Shown here piece after piece: positions 7,702 through 15,423 of a stretch of DNA of 31,772 nt. This stretch comes from a bacterium. GTDB taxonomy: Bacteria > SZUA-79 > Acidulodesulfobacterales > Acidulodesulfobacteraceae. Position 1 is the stretch's first letter. Each line of letters opens with the position of its first letter. The stretch spans positions 1 through 31,772 of the forward strand of contig JAJYHI010000089.1 in the NCBI GenBank assembly GCA_021784835.1, given 5' to 3'. The position numbers and the translations under genes are program-made. The notes under the pieces were generated by a model, which made no database searches, was not told the origin of the DNA, and was given only the letters and a program-made list of their open reading frames with translations.

Positions 7702-7789
7702 GAAAAAGGTGTCAGATTAATTTTACGCAAAATCTTTTATCGTTGATTGTTCTTTTTCGAATGCGTAAAATTAATCTGACACCTTTTTC
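7702..7789 (+). repeat. Palindromic repeat element, copy C (probable bidirectional terminator)
   Basis: This is the most perfect copy. The left arm GAAAAAGGTGTCAGATTAAT plus TTTACGC pairs exactly with the right arm GCGTAAA plus ATTAATCTGACACCTTTTTC. The centre is in the same orientation as copy B and opposite to copy A. It lies between the convergent stops of the DsbA-like gene (7694) and thiD (7794). With an A tract before and a T tract after the stem it can act as an intrinsic terminator on both strands. Confidence 0.88.
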
Positions 7790-7793
7790 TTTT

Positions 7794-8609
7794 CTATATA
7801 TTCCCCGTAATATAATTTATTTTTTCCTGCGAGTTATCCTGAATTTTTTTAATATCTTTTAAAATTTTAGAAATAAATTTTTCCGTTTCGGCGACGGCGG
7901 ATTCCATTTTTATTCCTAAAGCAAGATATGACGCCATACAGCCTGAAAAAGCGCATCCGGTTCCATGCACCTGTTTTCCGATATTTATTCTTTTGCTTTC
8001 GTATATATAAAATTCGTTTTTTGAGTTTAAAAGTAAATTTTTTATAACATTTTCTCCCGATTCTTCGTTAATATGCGAACCTTTAATTAAAATATTTTTA
8101 ATTTCAGGAAATTTTTTTCTTATAATTTTTGCCGCATTTTTCATTTCTTCCAAGTTTTTAATTTCCGTTCCTGAAATAAGTTCGGCTTCTTTAACGTTGG
8201 GCGTGATTACGGATGCATGTTTAAACAAAGGTATTAAAAAATCGGGATAGCGGTTTTTATTCACTATTATAGAGTTGGAAGTGGAAACATATACGGGATC
8301 GACCACTAAAATTTTTACGCCGTATTTATCTATGAAACCGGACAGCATAGAACTCTGTCTATCGTCGTAAATTAAACCGGTTTTTACCGCATCTACTTTA
8401 AAATATTCAAATACGGCTTCCAGCTCCGCCGAAAAAAAAACGTCGGAAACCCGTTCTATTTTATATATTTTATCGGGATTCTGGGCAGTCATAGCCGTAA
8501 CGGCGGATAAACCGAAAATTCCAAGCTTAGAAAAAATCTTAGCATCGGAAGTTATACCGGCTCCGCCGGAACCGTCAAAACCTGCAACGGATAAAATTTT
8601 TAACGTCAA
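7794..8609 (-). CDS. thiD: Hydroxymethylpyrimidine/phosphomethylpyrimidine kinase
   Basis: ThiD phosphorylates HMP and then HMP-P to HMP-PP, the pyrimidine half of thiamine. The 271-aa ribokinase-fold protein has the N-terminal GFDGSGGAGITSDAK and QNP segments, VDPV near the middle, and the C-terminal anion-hole region GTGCAFSG. The start is a TTG at 8609-8607 whose last two bases begin the polX stop (TTGA overlap). No better in-frame start exists nearby and the family motif begins a few residues in. It is therefore translationally coupled to polX, an unusual partner, while thiE and thiC lie 14 kb away. Repeat copy C follows. Confidence 0.94.
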   Translation of the reverse strand: MTLKILSVAGFDGSGGAGITSDAKIFSKLGIFGLSAVTAMTAQNPDKIYKIERVSDVFFSAELEAVFEYFKVDAVKTGLIYDDRQSSMLSGFIDKYGVKILVVDPVYVSTSNSIIVNKNRYPDFLIPLFKHASVITPNVKEAELISGTEIKNLEEMKNAAKIIRKKFPEIKNILIKGSHINEESGENVIKNLLLNSKNEFYIYESKRINIGKQVHGTGCAFSGCMASYLALGIKMESAVAETEKFISKILKDIKKIQDNSQEKINYITGNI

Positions 8610-10408
8610 AATATTTTCGCCTTCTTTTTTTTAAAATCCCTTATGCTCGTTAAAATATCGTAAACTTCCGAAGCGCTCCCCGTATTTAAAATATCCGATT
8701 TTTTTGCCCAGCCTTTTCTGGCTATACCGATTCCGTAGTTAACGAAGCGTATTCCTTCTGTTTTGTGTGCGTCCGGATTAATTGAAAGCATAACGTTTTT
8801 CGATAAAGCCGATTTTATATGCCTCCAGTCGATATCCAGCCTTTTCGGATTAGCGTTGAGTTCTATAACGGTTTTAAACTCGGAAGCGAAGTCTAAAATC
8901 CGCCCTATATTTAAAGGATATTCTTTTCTTTCTAAAAGGAGTCTGCCGGTAAGATGTCCTATCATAGTCGTGTAAGGATTTTTAATTGCTTTAACTATTC
9001 TTTCCGTCATAAGAGATTCCGTCATATTAAAATTAGAATGCACGGATGCTATGACGAAATCGAGTTTGGACAGGGTTTTTTCATCGTAGTCCAAATTGCC
9101 GTCAGGTAAAATGTCCGATTCTACGCCCTTAAAAATTTTAATTTTATCCGCATATTTTTTATTAAGCCTGTCGATATATTCGATTTGAGATTCAAGTTCG
9201 TCTGCGGAAAGCCCGTTGGCATAATGGGCGGATACCGAATGATCGGAGATGCCGGCGTATTCGTATCCGAGTCTTATACATTCTTCTACCATAGCTTCCA
9301 TACTTTCTTTTCCGTCGGTATAAGTAGTATGAATATGAAAAACTCCGCGCAGGTCTTTTTCTTCTATAAGAGCCGGTATTCCGCCGTTTAACGCCGCATC
9401 GAGTTCCCCCGCTCCTTCCCTTAATTCCGGCGGAATATACTGCATCCCGAAAACTCCGTAAAATTCCCTTTCGTCGTTTACTTCTATTTTATTTGTTTTG
9501 CTTTCGGAAATATCCGCGCCGGAGTCTTCGTTTTTATTCCTTTTAAATATGCCGTATTCGTTTATCTTGTAGCCGTTAGCTTTTTCTAACAACCTCAACT
9601 CTTCGTTATGCATTTTGGAGCCGGTAAAATGATGAAAGGCATAAACGAAATCTTCGCGGGGTACTATCCTTAAATCGACGCGTATGCCGCTCCTTAAAAT
9701 TATGCTTGTTTTAGTTTCTCCGGAAGATTCCGTTCTTAAAATTTCCGGATATTTAAACAGCCTCTCGAAAAACAGCTGTTCTTTCCCTGCGGCGACGGAA
9801 AGCACTATGTCTATATCTCCGACGGTTTCCATTTTTCTTCTTAAGGAACCAGCCGTCTGAATATCCAATATAATTTTCTGCGGCGTATTTTTAAGATAAT
9901 ATTCAAGCATTAGCGCTTGATTTAAAGCGTCCGGATATAAGAATCTGGTTTTAAAAATATTAAATTCTTCCACAGATTTTTTTAAATTTTCTATAGACTT
10001 TTCTCCGAAACCATGGATATCTTTTAATTTGCCTAATTTTAAAGCATTTTCCAAATCGGCCGCGCTTTTAATATTAAAATTTTCATATAAAAGCATTGCC
10101 TTTTTAGGCCCTAATCCCCTTATTTTTAAAAGCTCGAATAAGCCGTCCGGCACCGATTTTAGAAGTTCGTCGTAATAAGCAAGGTTTCCCGTTTCTACAA
10201 GCTCCTTTATTTTAAGATGCAGGTCTTTCCCGATACCCGGGATATTTAAATTTTTTCCCTCTATAATAATATCGGATAAATTTTCTCCCAGCCTGCTTAT
10301 TGCTGCCGAAGCATTTAAATATGCCCTTATTTTAAAAGGATTTTCGCCTTTAATTTCCAGTATTTCGGCTATATGTTCGAAAATTTCGGCAATTTCCGCA
10401 TTAGTCAT
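8606..10408 (-). CDS. polX: DNA polymerase X family polymerase / 3'-5' exonuclease
   Basis: Bacterial PolX acts in gap filling and base-excision repair. The 600-aa protein has helix-hairpin-helix segments in the N-terminal 8-kDa and fingers regions (PGIGKDL near 57, RGLGPKKA near 97, HGFGEKS near 132). The nucleotidyltransferase core has GSLRR (187-191), the metal-binding GDID (Asp198, Asp200) and a third Asp at 245. The C-terminal PHP exonuclease domain has HIHTTYTDG (His358, His360), SDHS (His390), SVHS (His457), GHLTGR (His485) and NPDAH (Asp546, His548), so all expected metal ligands seem present. Length is normal. A TTGAAT/TATATA promoter puts the transcript start only a few nt before the ATG; no ribosome site is seen. 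It overlaps thiD by 4 nt and is divergent from yggT. Confidence 0.95.
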   Translation of the reverse strand: MTNAEIAEIFEHIAEILEIKGENPFKIRAYLNASAAISRLGENLSDIIIEGKNLNIPGIGKDLHLKIKELVETGNLAYYDELLKSVPDGLFELLKIRGLGPKKAMLLYENFNIKSAADLENALKLGKLKDIHGFGEKSIENLKKSVEEFNIFKTRFLYPDALNQALMLEYYLKNTPQKIILDIQTAGSLRRKMETVGDIDIVLSVAAGKEQLFFERLFKYPEILRTESSGETKTSIILRSGIRVDLRIVPREDFVYAFHHFTGSKMHNEELRLLEKANGYKINEYGIFKRNKNEDSGADISESKTNKIEVNDEREFYGVFGMQYIPPELREGAGELDAALNGGIPALIEEKDLRGVFHIHTTYTDGKESMEAMVEECIRLGYEYAGISDHSVSAHYANGLSADELESQIEYIDRLNKKYADKIKIFKGVESDILPDGNLDYDEKTLSKLDFVIASVHSNFNMTESLMTERIVKAIKNPYTTMIGHLTGRLLLERKEYPLNIGRILDFASEFKTVIELNANPKRLDIDWRHIKSALSKNVMLSINPDAHKTEGIRFVNYGIGIARKGWAKKSDILNTGSASEVYDILTSIRDFKKKKAKIF

Positions 10409-10419
10409 AACTTTTTATT

Positions 10420-10447
10420 TATATATAATTTGTATATGCTCATTCAA
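10420..10447 (-). promoter_or_regulatory. Probable polX-thiD promoter
   Basis: On the minus strand TTGAAT (10447-10442) and TATATA (10425-10420) are spaced by 16 nt. The -10 box ends 11 nt before the polX ATG, leaving an untranslated leader of only a few bases. The AT-rich setting lowers confidence. Confidence 0.4.
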
Positions 10448-10493
10448 TTATGTTATATTATATATTAAATTTAATTAAACTAAAACTAAAACT

Positions 10494-10820
10494 ATGGATA
10501 TATTGCTGCTTAAATTTTTAACCGACGTTATAGATGTCGCGAAAGATATTCTTTATATATATATGTGGGTAATCATTATTAAAGCCCTGCTTTCGTGGGT
10601 AAATCCCGACCCTTATAACCCCATAGTCCGCTTCATTAACGATATTACCGAACCGGTACTTAATAAAGTAAGGCTAATACTTCCCGTAGGCTCTTCTTTT
10701 GCTTTCGATTTATCTCCTTTAATAGTCATACTAATAATAATAGCCTTAACTCAGCTGCTAAATTTTATAGAATACAGATATATTATGCAAAATATACCGT
10801 TTATAATTTTGAGGCGCTGA
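10494..10820 (+). CDS. yggT: YggT family membrane protein
   Basis: This 108-aa integral membrane protein has two hydrophobic stretches flanking the family-diagnostic segment ALLSWVNPDPYNPIVRFI and an ITEPVLNKVR motif. YggT proteins are often encoded next to cell-division or DivIVA genes; in some bacteria they affect cell shape, osmotic tolerance or chloroplast/nucleoid organisation, but no biochemical role is established. The order YggT then DivIVA-domain protein, separated by 65 nt, matches that pattern. There is no clear Shine-Dalgarno sequence before the ATG. Confidence 0.9.
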   Translation: MDILLLKFLTDVIDVAKDILYIYMWVIIIKALLSWVNPDPYNPIVRFINDITEPVLNKVRLILPVGSSFAFDLSPLIVILIIIALTQLLNFIEYRYIMQNIPFIILRR

Positions 10821-10885
10821 CTTTTACCTTTTTATATTTATATATTTATATATAATTAATCGATTTTAACGCAGGAGTTAAAATT

Positions 10886-11599
10886 ATGGAACTTTCTCCA
10901 ATAGAAATAAGATCGCAAAAGTTTTCAAAAAAAATTAAAGGATACGACGTAACCGAAGTCGAAAATTTTCTTGAAATAATAGCAAAGGATTTAGAAAAAC
11001 TTTACGGAGAATACTACGGACTGAAAGAAGAACTCGTCAAAAAAAATCAGGAGATTGCGGATTACAAAGAAAAAGACAAGTCTATAAGCGAAGCAATACT
11101 TATGGTGCAGTCGGTTTCAAACGACATCAAGAAAGCGGCTATTATGGAAGCGGAATCTATAAAAAACAGGGCGGTTTCGGAATCCGAAAACATAATAAAA
11201 GACGCAAACAAAAAATATGCCGAGATTGCCAAAAATATCGAGGAACTGTTAAACAAGCGGATAATTATAGTAAATTCTTTAAAAAATCTACTGCAGACTA
11301 ATATTGATATAGTAAACAGGGAATCGGAAAAAAAACTCGAGATTTCTTTACCGGAAGAACCGATAAAAATAGACGCTTCCTCCTATATTAAGGGCAGTGC
11401 GGAACTTAAAGAGGACTCTTCCGGTAATACCGCCGAAGTAAAAAAAACCGGCGAAAATTACGACCTTGCAGATTTTCTAAAAAATAGCGGAATAGAAAAA
11501 AAAGACGGTGAAGAGGAAAAAGAGGAAAGTTCGAAAACGGAAACCGGCGAAAAAAGTATGGAAGAAATGCTGGGCGATATTAATAAATTTTCTTTCTAA
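10886..11599 (+). CDS. DivIVA-domain coiled-coil protein
   Basis: The 237-aa protein starts with the DivIVA membrane-binding signature: SPIEIRSQKFSKKIKGYD followed by EVENFLE (residues 4-30). A long coiled coil extends to about residue 150, then an acidic, low-complexity tail rich in Glu, Lys and Ser, ending in a short MEEMLGDINKF motif that may bind a partner. DivIVA proteins self-assemble on curved membranes at poles or division sites and recruit other proteins; in deltaproteobacteria the role is not well defined. AGGAG sits about 10 nt before the ATG. It is probably in an operon with yggT. Confidence 0.9.
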   Translation: MELSPIEIRSQKFSKKIKGYDVTEVENFLEIIAKDLEKLYGEYYGLKEELVKKNQEIADYKEKDKSISEAILMVQSVSNDIKKAAIMEAESIKNRAVSESENIIKDANKKYAEIAKNIEELLNKRIIIVNSLKNLLQTNIDIVNRESEKKLEISLPEEPIKIDASSYIKGSAELKEDSSGNTAEVKKTGENYDLADFLKNSGIEKKDGEEEKEESSKTETGEKSMEEMLGDINKFSF

Positions 11600-11743
11600 G
11601 ACTTATATTTATTTATATTATGTGATATACTTATTATATATAAAGTATCCGATAGATATTAATTACATGAATATGCGCCGCATTAAATTATTTATCGTTA
11701 ATTTTAATTAACATTAATCATCTAGAGGTAGAGGTGAAGAAAT

Positions 11744-13171
11744 ATGAAAATATTGCTTATTCAACCAAATAATACAAGCACTATAGGATTAAATAACGTA
11801 TCTATAATAGAACCTACAGGATTAGAAGCCATAGGCGGAAGCCTTCTCAGAGACGAGCACATAGTTAAAATAGCAGACTTAAGAGCCGTAGATTACGACC
11901 CCGACAAATACTTAGAAGATAAAATAAAAAGTTTTAAACCGGATGCGGTAGGTTTTTCATGTTCGTTTACTCCGGACGTGTACAGGACTATCGAACTTGC
12001 AAAACGGGTGAAAAACGAATTCGGAATCCGCTACGTTTTCGTCGGCGGACATCACGTTTCGGTATATCCTTACGATTTTAACGTTAAAGAAATAGACGCT
12101 ATAGTAATAGGGGAAGGCGAATATACCGTTAGGGATCTCGTCGGAGCATTTTCTTCGAATACGCCTCTTTCAAACGTTAAAGGCATAATATACAACGAAA
12201 ACGGCAATCAGATAAAAACGCAGGAAAGACCGCTTCTTAAAAACATAGACGACCTTCCTTTCTTTGCAAGGCATCTTACGGAGGAATTCAGAAAAAAATA
12301 TTATCTGGGCATCAGGACTTCGCTGGCATGCTTAGAAACGGCAAGGGGATGTCCCTTTAAATGCGATTTTTGCAGCGTTTGGAATTTTTACGGCGGCTCT
12401 TACAGATCTAAATCGCCTGAGCGGGTAGTATCCGAATTAAAAGAAATTAAGGAAGATTACATACTTGTCACCGACGATAACTTCTTCAGCGACGTTAAAC
12501 GGGCAAAAAAAATAGCCGAACTTTTAAAAAAAGAAAAAATATATAAACTATATACTATACAGGCAAGGAGCGATACGATAGTCAAGCATCCCGAACTTAT
12601 ATCGCAGTGGAAAGAAATGGGGCTGTCAAATATTTTTATCGGGTTCGAAAGCATAGACGACGATAAACTTAGCAGTATAAATAAAAGCAACTCTTCGCTA
12701 AACAATGAAAAAGCATACTATATTGCAAAAAAACAGAATGTCGCCGTAACCGCTTCTTTCATAGTTTCTCCGGATTTCACTAAGATGGATTTTAATAAAT
12801 TGATGGGCTTCGTTAAAAGGCTCAAGATAAGCGTGCCTGTATTCTCCGTACTTACGCCTCTTCCTGGAACAAAACTTTATAACGAATTAAAGGATAAATT
12901 AACCGTTAAAAACTATTCTTATTATGATCTGTTCCATCCTGTTTTAGAAACCGTCTTATCAAGGAACGATTTTTTTAAAGAATTTTCAAATCTGTATAAA
13001 ACTTCGTATAAAAGTTTAAACTTAAGGGCAAACGATATTTTTTTCATTATCAAATACATACTTTCCGGAAAAATGCCGATTACGCATATGTTTAAACTGA
13101 AAAAATCTATGAAAAATATTTCGACCCCTATGACTTATATAAATTCATTGCTTCTGGAAAACAAAAATTAA
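11744..13171 (+). CDS. B12-binding radical SAM protein, HpnR-like (possible hopanoid C-3 methylase)
   Basis: The 475-aa protein has an N-terminal Rossmann-like cobalamin-binding domain (residues 1-135; EPTGLEAIGG, DAVGFSC, VFVGGHH, GEGE), without the DxHxxG histidine motif. A radical SAM domain follows with the 4Fe-4S Cys203, Cys207 and Cys210. The surrounding segment (RGCPFKCDFCSVWNFYGGSYR and SPERVV), the DDNFF motif, the TPLPGT segment and the C-terminal layout resemble HpnR, which methylates hopanoids at C-3. This similarity is from memory of the family, so substrate is an inference; another class B radical SAM methylase remains possible. A GAGGTGAAG ribosome site precedes the ATG. No other hopanoid genes are nearby, and the gene stands between divIVA and the ribosomal protein operon. 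Confidence 0.75.
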   Translation: MKILLIQPNNTSTIGLNNVSIIEPTGLEAIGGSLLRDEHIVKIADLRAVDYDPDKYLEDKIKSFKPDAVGFSCSFTPDVYRTIELAKRVKNEFGIRYVFVGGHHVSVYPYDFNVKEIDAIVIGEGEYTVRDLVGAFSSNTPLSNVKGIIYNENGNQIKTQERPLLKNIDDLPFFARHLTEEFRKKYYLGIRTSLACLETARGCPFKCDFCSVWNFYGGSYRSKSPERVVSELKEIKEDYILVTDDNFFSDVKRAKKIAELLKKEKIYKLYTIQARSDTIVKHPELISQWKEMGLSNIFIGFESIDDDKLSSINKSNSSLNNEKAYYIAKKQNVAVTASFIVSPDFTKMDFNKLMGFVKRLKISVPVFSVLTPLPGTKLYNELKDKLTVKNYSYYDLFHPVLETVLSRNDFFKEFSNLYKTSYKSLNLRANDIFFIIKYILSGKMPITHMFKLKKSMKNISTPMTYINSLLLENKN

Positions 13172-13174
13172 TTA

Positions 13175-13203
13175 TTGCAATTTTTATTTTAAAATATTAT
13201 AAT
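13175..13203 (+). promoter_or_regulatory. Promoter of the rpsF operon
   Basis: TTGCAA (13175-13180) and TATAAT (13198-13203) are spaced by 17 nt, an excellent sigma-70 match. The predicted start near 13210 leaves a leader of about 38 nt containing AAGGAGGG. The -10 box is flanked by two copies of TTTTTATTTTAAA (13181-13193 and 13204-13216). Confidence 0.65.
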
Positions 13204-13247
13204 TTTTATTTTAAATAATAAAAGGACTTTTAAGGAGGGTTTTATAA

Positions 13248-13631
13248 TTGGCTAAGAAAAATTTTTTAAAAGAGATCGTTCACGAATTTTCAAAAAAATA
13301 CGAAACCTTAATTATTTTAAATCCGGATACCGACGAATCGGGTTTAAATAAATTGATCGATAAAATAAAAGACGTTATGTCTAAAAACGGCGCCGAATTT
13401 ATAAATTTTGAAGACTGGGGCGCCAGAAAACTTTCATACGACATTAAAAAGTTAAACAGAGGCAAGTTCGTACTTATCCACTTCAACGCAAAAGGTTCGT
13501 TTATAAAAGAACTCGAAAGAAACTTAAGGATTTGGGACGAATGCATAAGATTTCAAACCGTAGTATTTACTAAAGATATAGAAACAAAAAAAGAAAACGC
13601 GGAAATAATGGAGGAAGCCGTTAATGAATAA
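13248..13631 (+). CDS. rpsF: 30S ribosomal protein S6
   Basis: S6 is a structural protein of the 30S platform that pairs with S18. The 127-aa product has the family core [26 protein letters not shown] and the C-terminal strand region, with a short N-terminal extension and a charged tail. The start is TTG at 13248, set by a strong AAGGAGGG (13232-13239) 8 nt upstream; no ATG exists before the conserved core. It opens the rpsF-rpsR-DUF2232-rplI-dnaB cluster and overlaps rpsR by 8 bp. Confidence 0.96.
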   Translation: MAKKNFLKEIVHEFSKKYETLIILNPDTDESGLNKLIDKIKDVMSKNGAEFINFEDWGARKLSYDIKKLNRGKFVLIHFNAKGSFIKELERNLRIWDECIRFQTVVFTKDIETKKENAEIMEEAVNE

Positions 13632-13902
13632 TTTCCAAAATAAAAAAAGCTCTAAACCGGCAGGAGCAGGTTTTGCCCGCAGAACATATACCAGGAAGAA
13701 AATATGCAGATTCTGCGCCGACGAAAGTTTAAAAATAGACTACAAAGATTCAAGGCTCATGAGAAATTTCGTCTCGGAAAGAGGAAAAATTATGCCTAGA
13801 AGAATTACCGGAAATTGCGCGTATCACCAGAGAAGAGTTTCCAAGGCTATAAAAATGTCTAGAACCGTTTCGATAATGCCCTACACTTCCGTTAATATTT
13901 AA
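13624..13902 (+). CDS. rpsR: 30S ribosomal protein S18
   Basis: S18 binds S6 and 16S rRNA. The 92-aa protein has [30 protein letters not shown] and the conserved basic block [10 protein letters not shown] likely zinc site is kept: Cys28, Cys31, Cys65 and His68, the metal-binding form of S18. It overlaps rpsF by 8 bp, and its stop shares one base with the next ATG (TAATG), so the three genes are translationally coupled. Confidence 0.97.
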   Translation: MNNFQNKKSSKPAGAGFARRTYTRKKICRFCADESLKIDYKDSRLMRNFVSERGKIMPRRITGNCAYHQRRVSKAIKMSRTVSIMPYTSVNI

Positions 13903-14918
13903 TGTTAACGTCAAAAAAAATTATTTTAACAGTACTCCTTTCGATTTTATTGTTTTTATTTACATTAAATTCAATAAACGAAGGAGTATACTCTTTTATA
14001 AATCCTTTTTTTTACTTGTATTACGGAATTACCGTAATACTTTTATTTTCGACGGCAGGCTTGCTTTCATCAGCCGCAATTTTTTTTTCATTCGCGGCGG
14101 GAATGATTTTTTTAATATATTCGGGGGCGGATGCTTTTCACGGCTATTTGAATCACGCATTATTCGGCAATTTTTTTATATCGACGGTACTTATTCAATT
14201 TTTAATTTTCTTAGCAATTCCGTTTTTCTTTTCTTTTTTGATTTTAAAAGGCTATAAAATTGCAAAATCTATTTATATACCGGTTTTAGCGATATTTATT
14301 GTTTTTTATTTGATAGCGGCGATTTATATTTATAATCACGGCATAAACATAATTGAATCCGTTAATTTTTTTTCCGTCCTTATGACTAAAAAACTTATGT
14401 ACACATATGCGAAAATGGGAATGAAATATTTTACGACGGCAAAAATGCAGGCATTAATTTCAAAAACGTTAAAAATTATACTATTCCTCCTACCGTCTAT
14501 ATTAATTATTTTTTCATGGATGAGCATATGGATTTGTTTTGTTTTTTTAAAAAAAATCTCAAAAAAAACAAATTTATTTTTTTACGGTTTAAAAGAAAAT
14601 TTACTGCTTTGGAGGTCTTCGGACTATTTTTTGCTTGTTCCTATAACAGGAATAATAATTTCTATTTTTTCTGTTGGAATATTTAAATTTATAGGATATA
14701 ATATAATTTTATTAGCTTCTTCGGTTTATTTAATTCAAGGATTAACTATTATTTCTTATTTTTTCGGAAAATTTAATATTAATGTTTTTTTAAGAATACT
14801 AGGATATGCAGTAATTTTTATCTTCAGCAATCCGCTTATTATATTTATTATACTAACCGGAATTTTCGATATGTGGTTTAACTTTAGAAAAATAGACACT
14901 AACAAGAAGGAGGTTTAG
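13902..14918 (+). CDS. DUF2232 (YybS-like) multi-pass membrane protein
   Basis: The 338-aa protein is strongly hydrophobic with about eight predicted transmembrane segments and very few charged residues between them. The gene's position between rpsR and rplI is characteristic of the DUF2232/YybS-like family in deltaproteobacteria and firmicutes, which helps identification since the sequence itself evolves fast. No function is established for the family. The start overlaps the rpsR stop by one base, and rplI follows after 8 nt. The amino acid composition (Phe, Ile, Leu, Lys) reflects both membrane location and AT-rich codons. Confidence 0.8.
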   Translation: MLTSKKIILTVLLSILLFLFTLNSINEGVYSFINPFFYLYYGITVILLFSTAGLLSSAAIFFSFAAGMIFLIYSGADAFHGYLNHALFGNFFISTVLIQFLIFLAIPFFFSFLILKGYKIAKSIYIPVLAIFIVFYLIAAIYIYNHGINIIESVNFFSVLMTKKLMYTYAKMGMKYFTTAKMQALISKTLKIILFLLPSILIIFSWMSIWICFVFLKKISKKTNLFFYGLKENLLLWRSSDYFLLVPITGIIISIFSVGIFKFIGYNIILLASSVYLIQGLTIISYFFGKFNINVFLRILGYAVIFIFSNPLIIFIILTGIFDMWFNFRKIDTNKKEV

Positions 14919-14926
14919 CGTTTAAC

Positions 14927-15373
14927 ATGAAAGTAATACTTAAAGAAGATGTTCATAATTTAGGATTTATGGGGGAAACCGTTAATGTTGCGGACGGCTA
15001 CGCAAGAAATTTTTTAATGCCTAAAAATCTCGCAATACCTGCAACAAACGCAAATATTAAAACGGTGGAACACGAGAAAAAAATAATAGAAAAAAAGAAA
15101 ATCAAAATAGCCGCCGAACTTACCGAAATTAAAAATAATTTAGAGAAAGCGGATATTACCATTCCCGTTAAAGTAGGAGAAAACGAAAAAATTTTCGGCA
15201 GTATTACTTCTATGGACATTGAAAATAAACTGAAAGAAGCCGGTTTTAATATAGACAGAAAAATAATCGCTCTCGAAAACCCCATCAAAGAGCTTGGCGT
15301 TCAAACGGTTAAAATAAAATTATCTAAAGATATTGCGGCAGACGTAAAAGTTAACGTCGTGCCGGAAGTTTAA
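14927..15373 (+). CDS. rplI: 50S ribosomal protein L9
   Basis: L9 binds 23S rRNA near the L1 stalk and helps hold reading frame. The 148-aa protein has the diagnostic N-terminal signature [19 protein letters not shown] followed by MPKNLA, a long central helix rich in Lys/Glu, and a C-terminal domain with IFGSIT. GGAGG about 14 nt upstream overlaps the end of the DUF2232 gene, suggesting coupling. Length is normal. Confidence 0.97.
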   Translation: MKVILKEDVHNLGFMGETVNVADGYARNFLMPKNLAIPATNANIKTVEHEKKIIEKKKIKIAAELTEIKNNLEKADITIPVKVGENEKIFGSITSMDIENKLKEAGFNIDRKIIALENPIKELGVQTVKIKLSKDIAADVKVNVVPEV

Positions 15374-15423
15374 GATTATTGCCATTATAACGTTCATTTA
15401 GTTTTCGCCGATTTTATTATATT

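Noticed and set aside
1531..7789. CRISPR array reading of the repeats
   Set aside because: Only three full copies exist, kilobases apart and in both orientations, each an imperfect palindrome of about 90 bp; there are no regular spacers or cas genes.
11508..11711. 67-aa ORF overlapping the end of the DivIVA-domain gene
   Set aside because: It begins inside the Glu/Lys-rich tail in another frame and ends in AT-rich intergenic DNA, with no ribosome site and no recognisable features.
11600..11743. Imperfect hairpin after the DivIVA-domain gene as a terminator
   Set aside because: The only pairing is between AT-rich stretches (around 11622-11650) without a GC stem or a clear T tract, so it is not supported.
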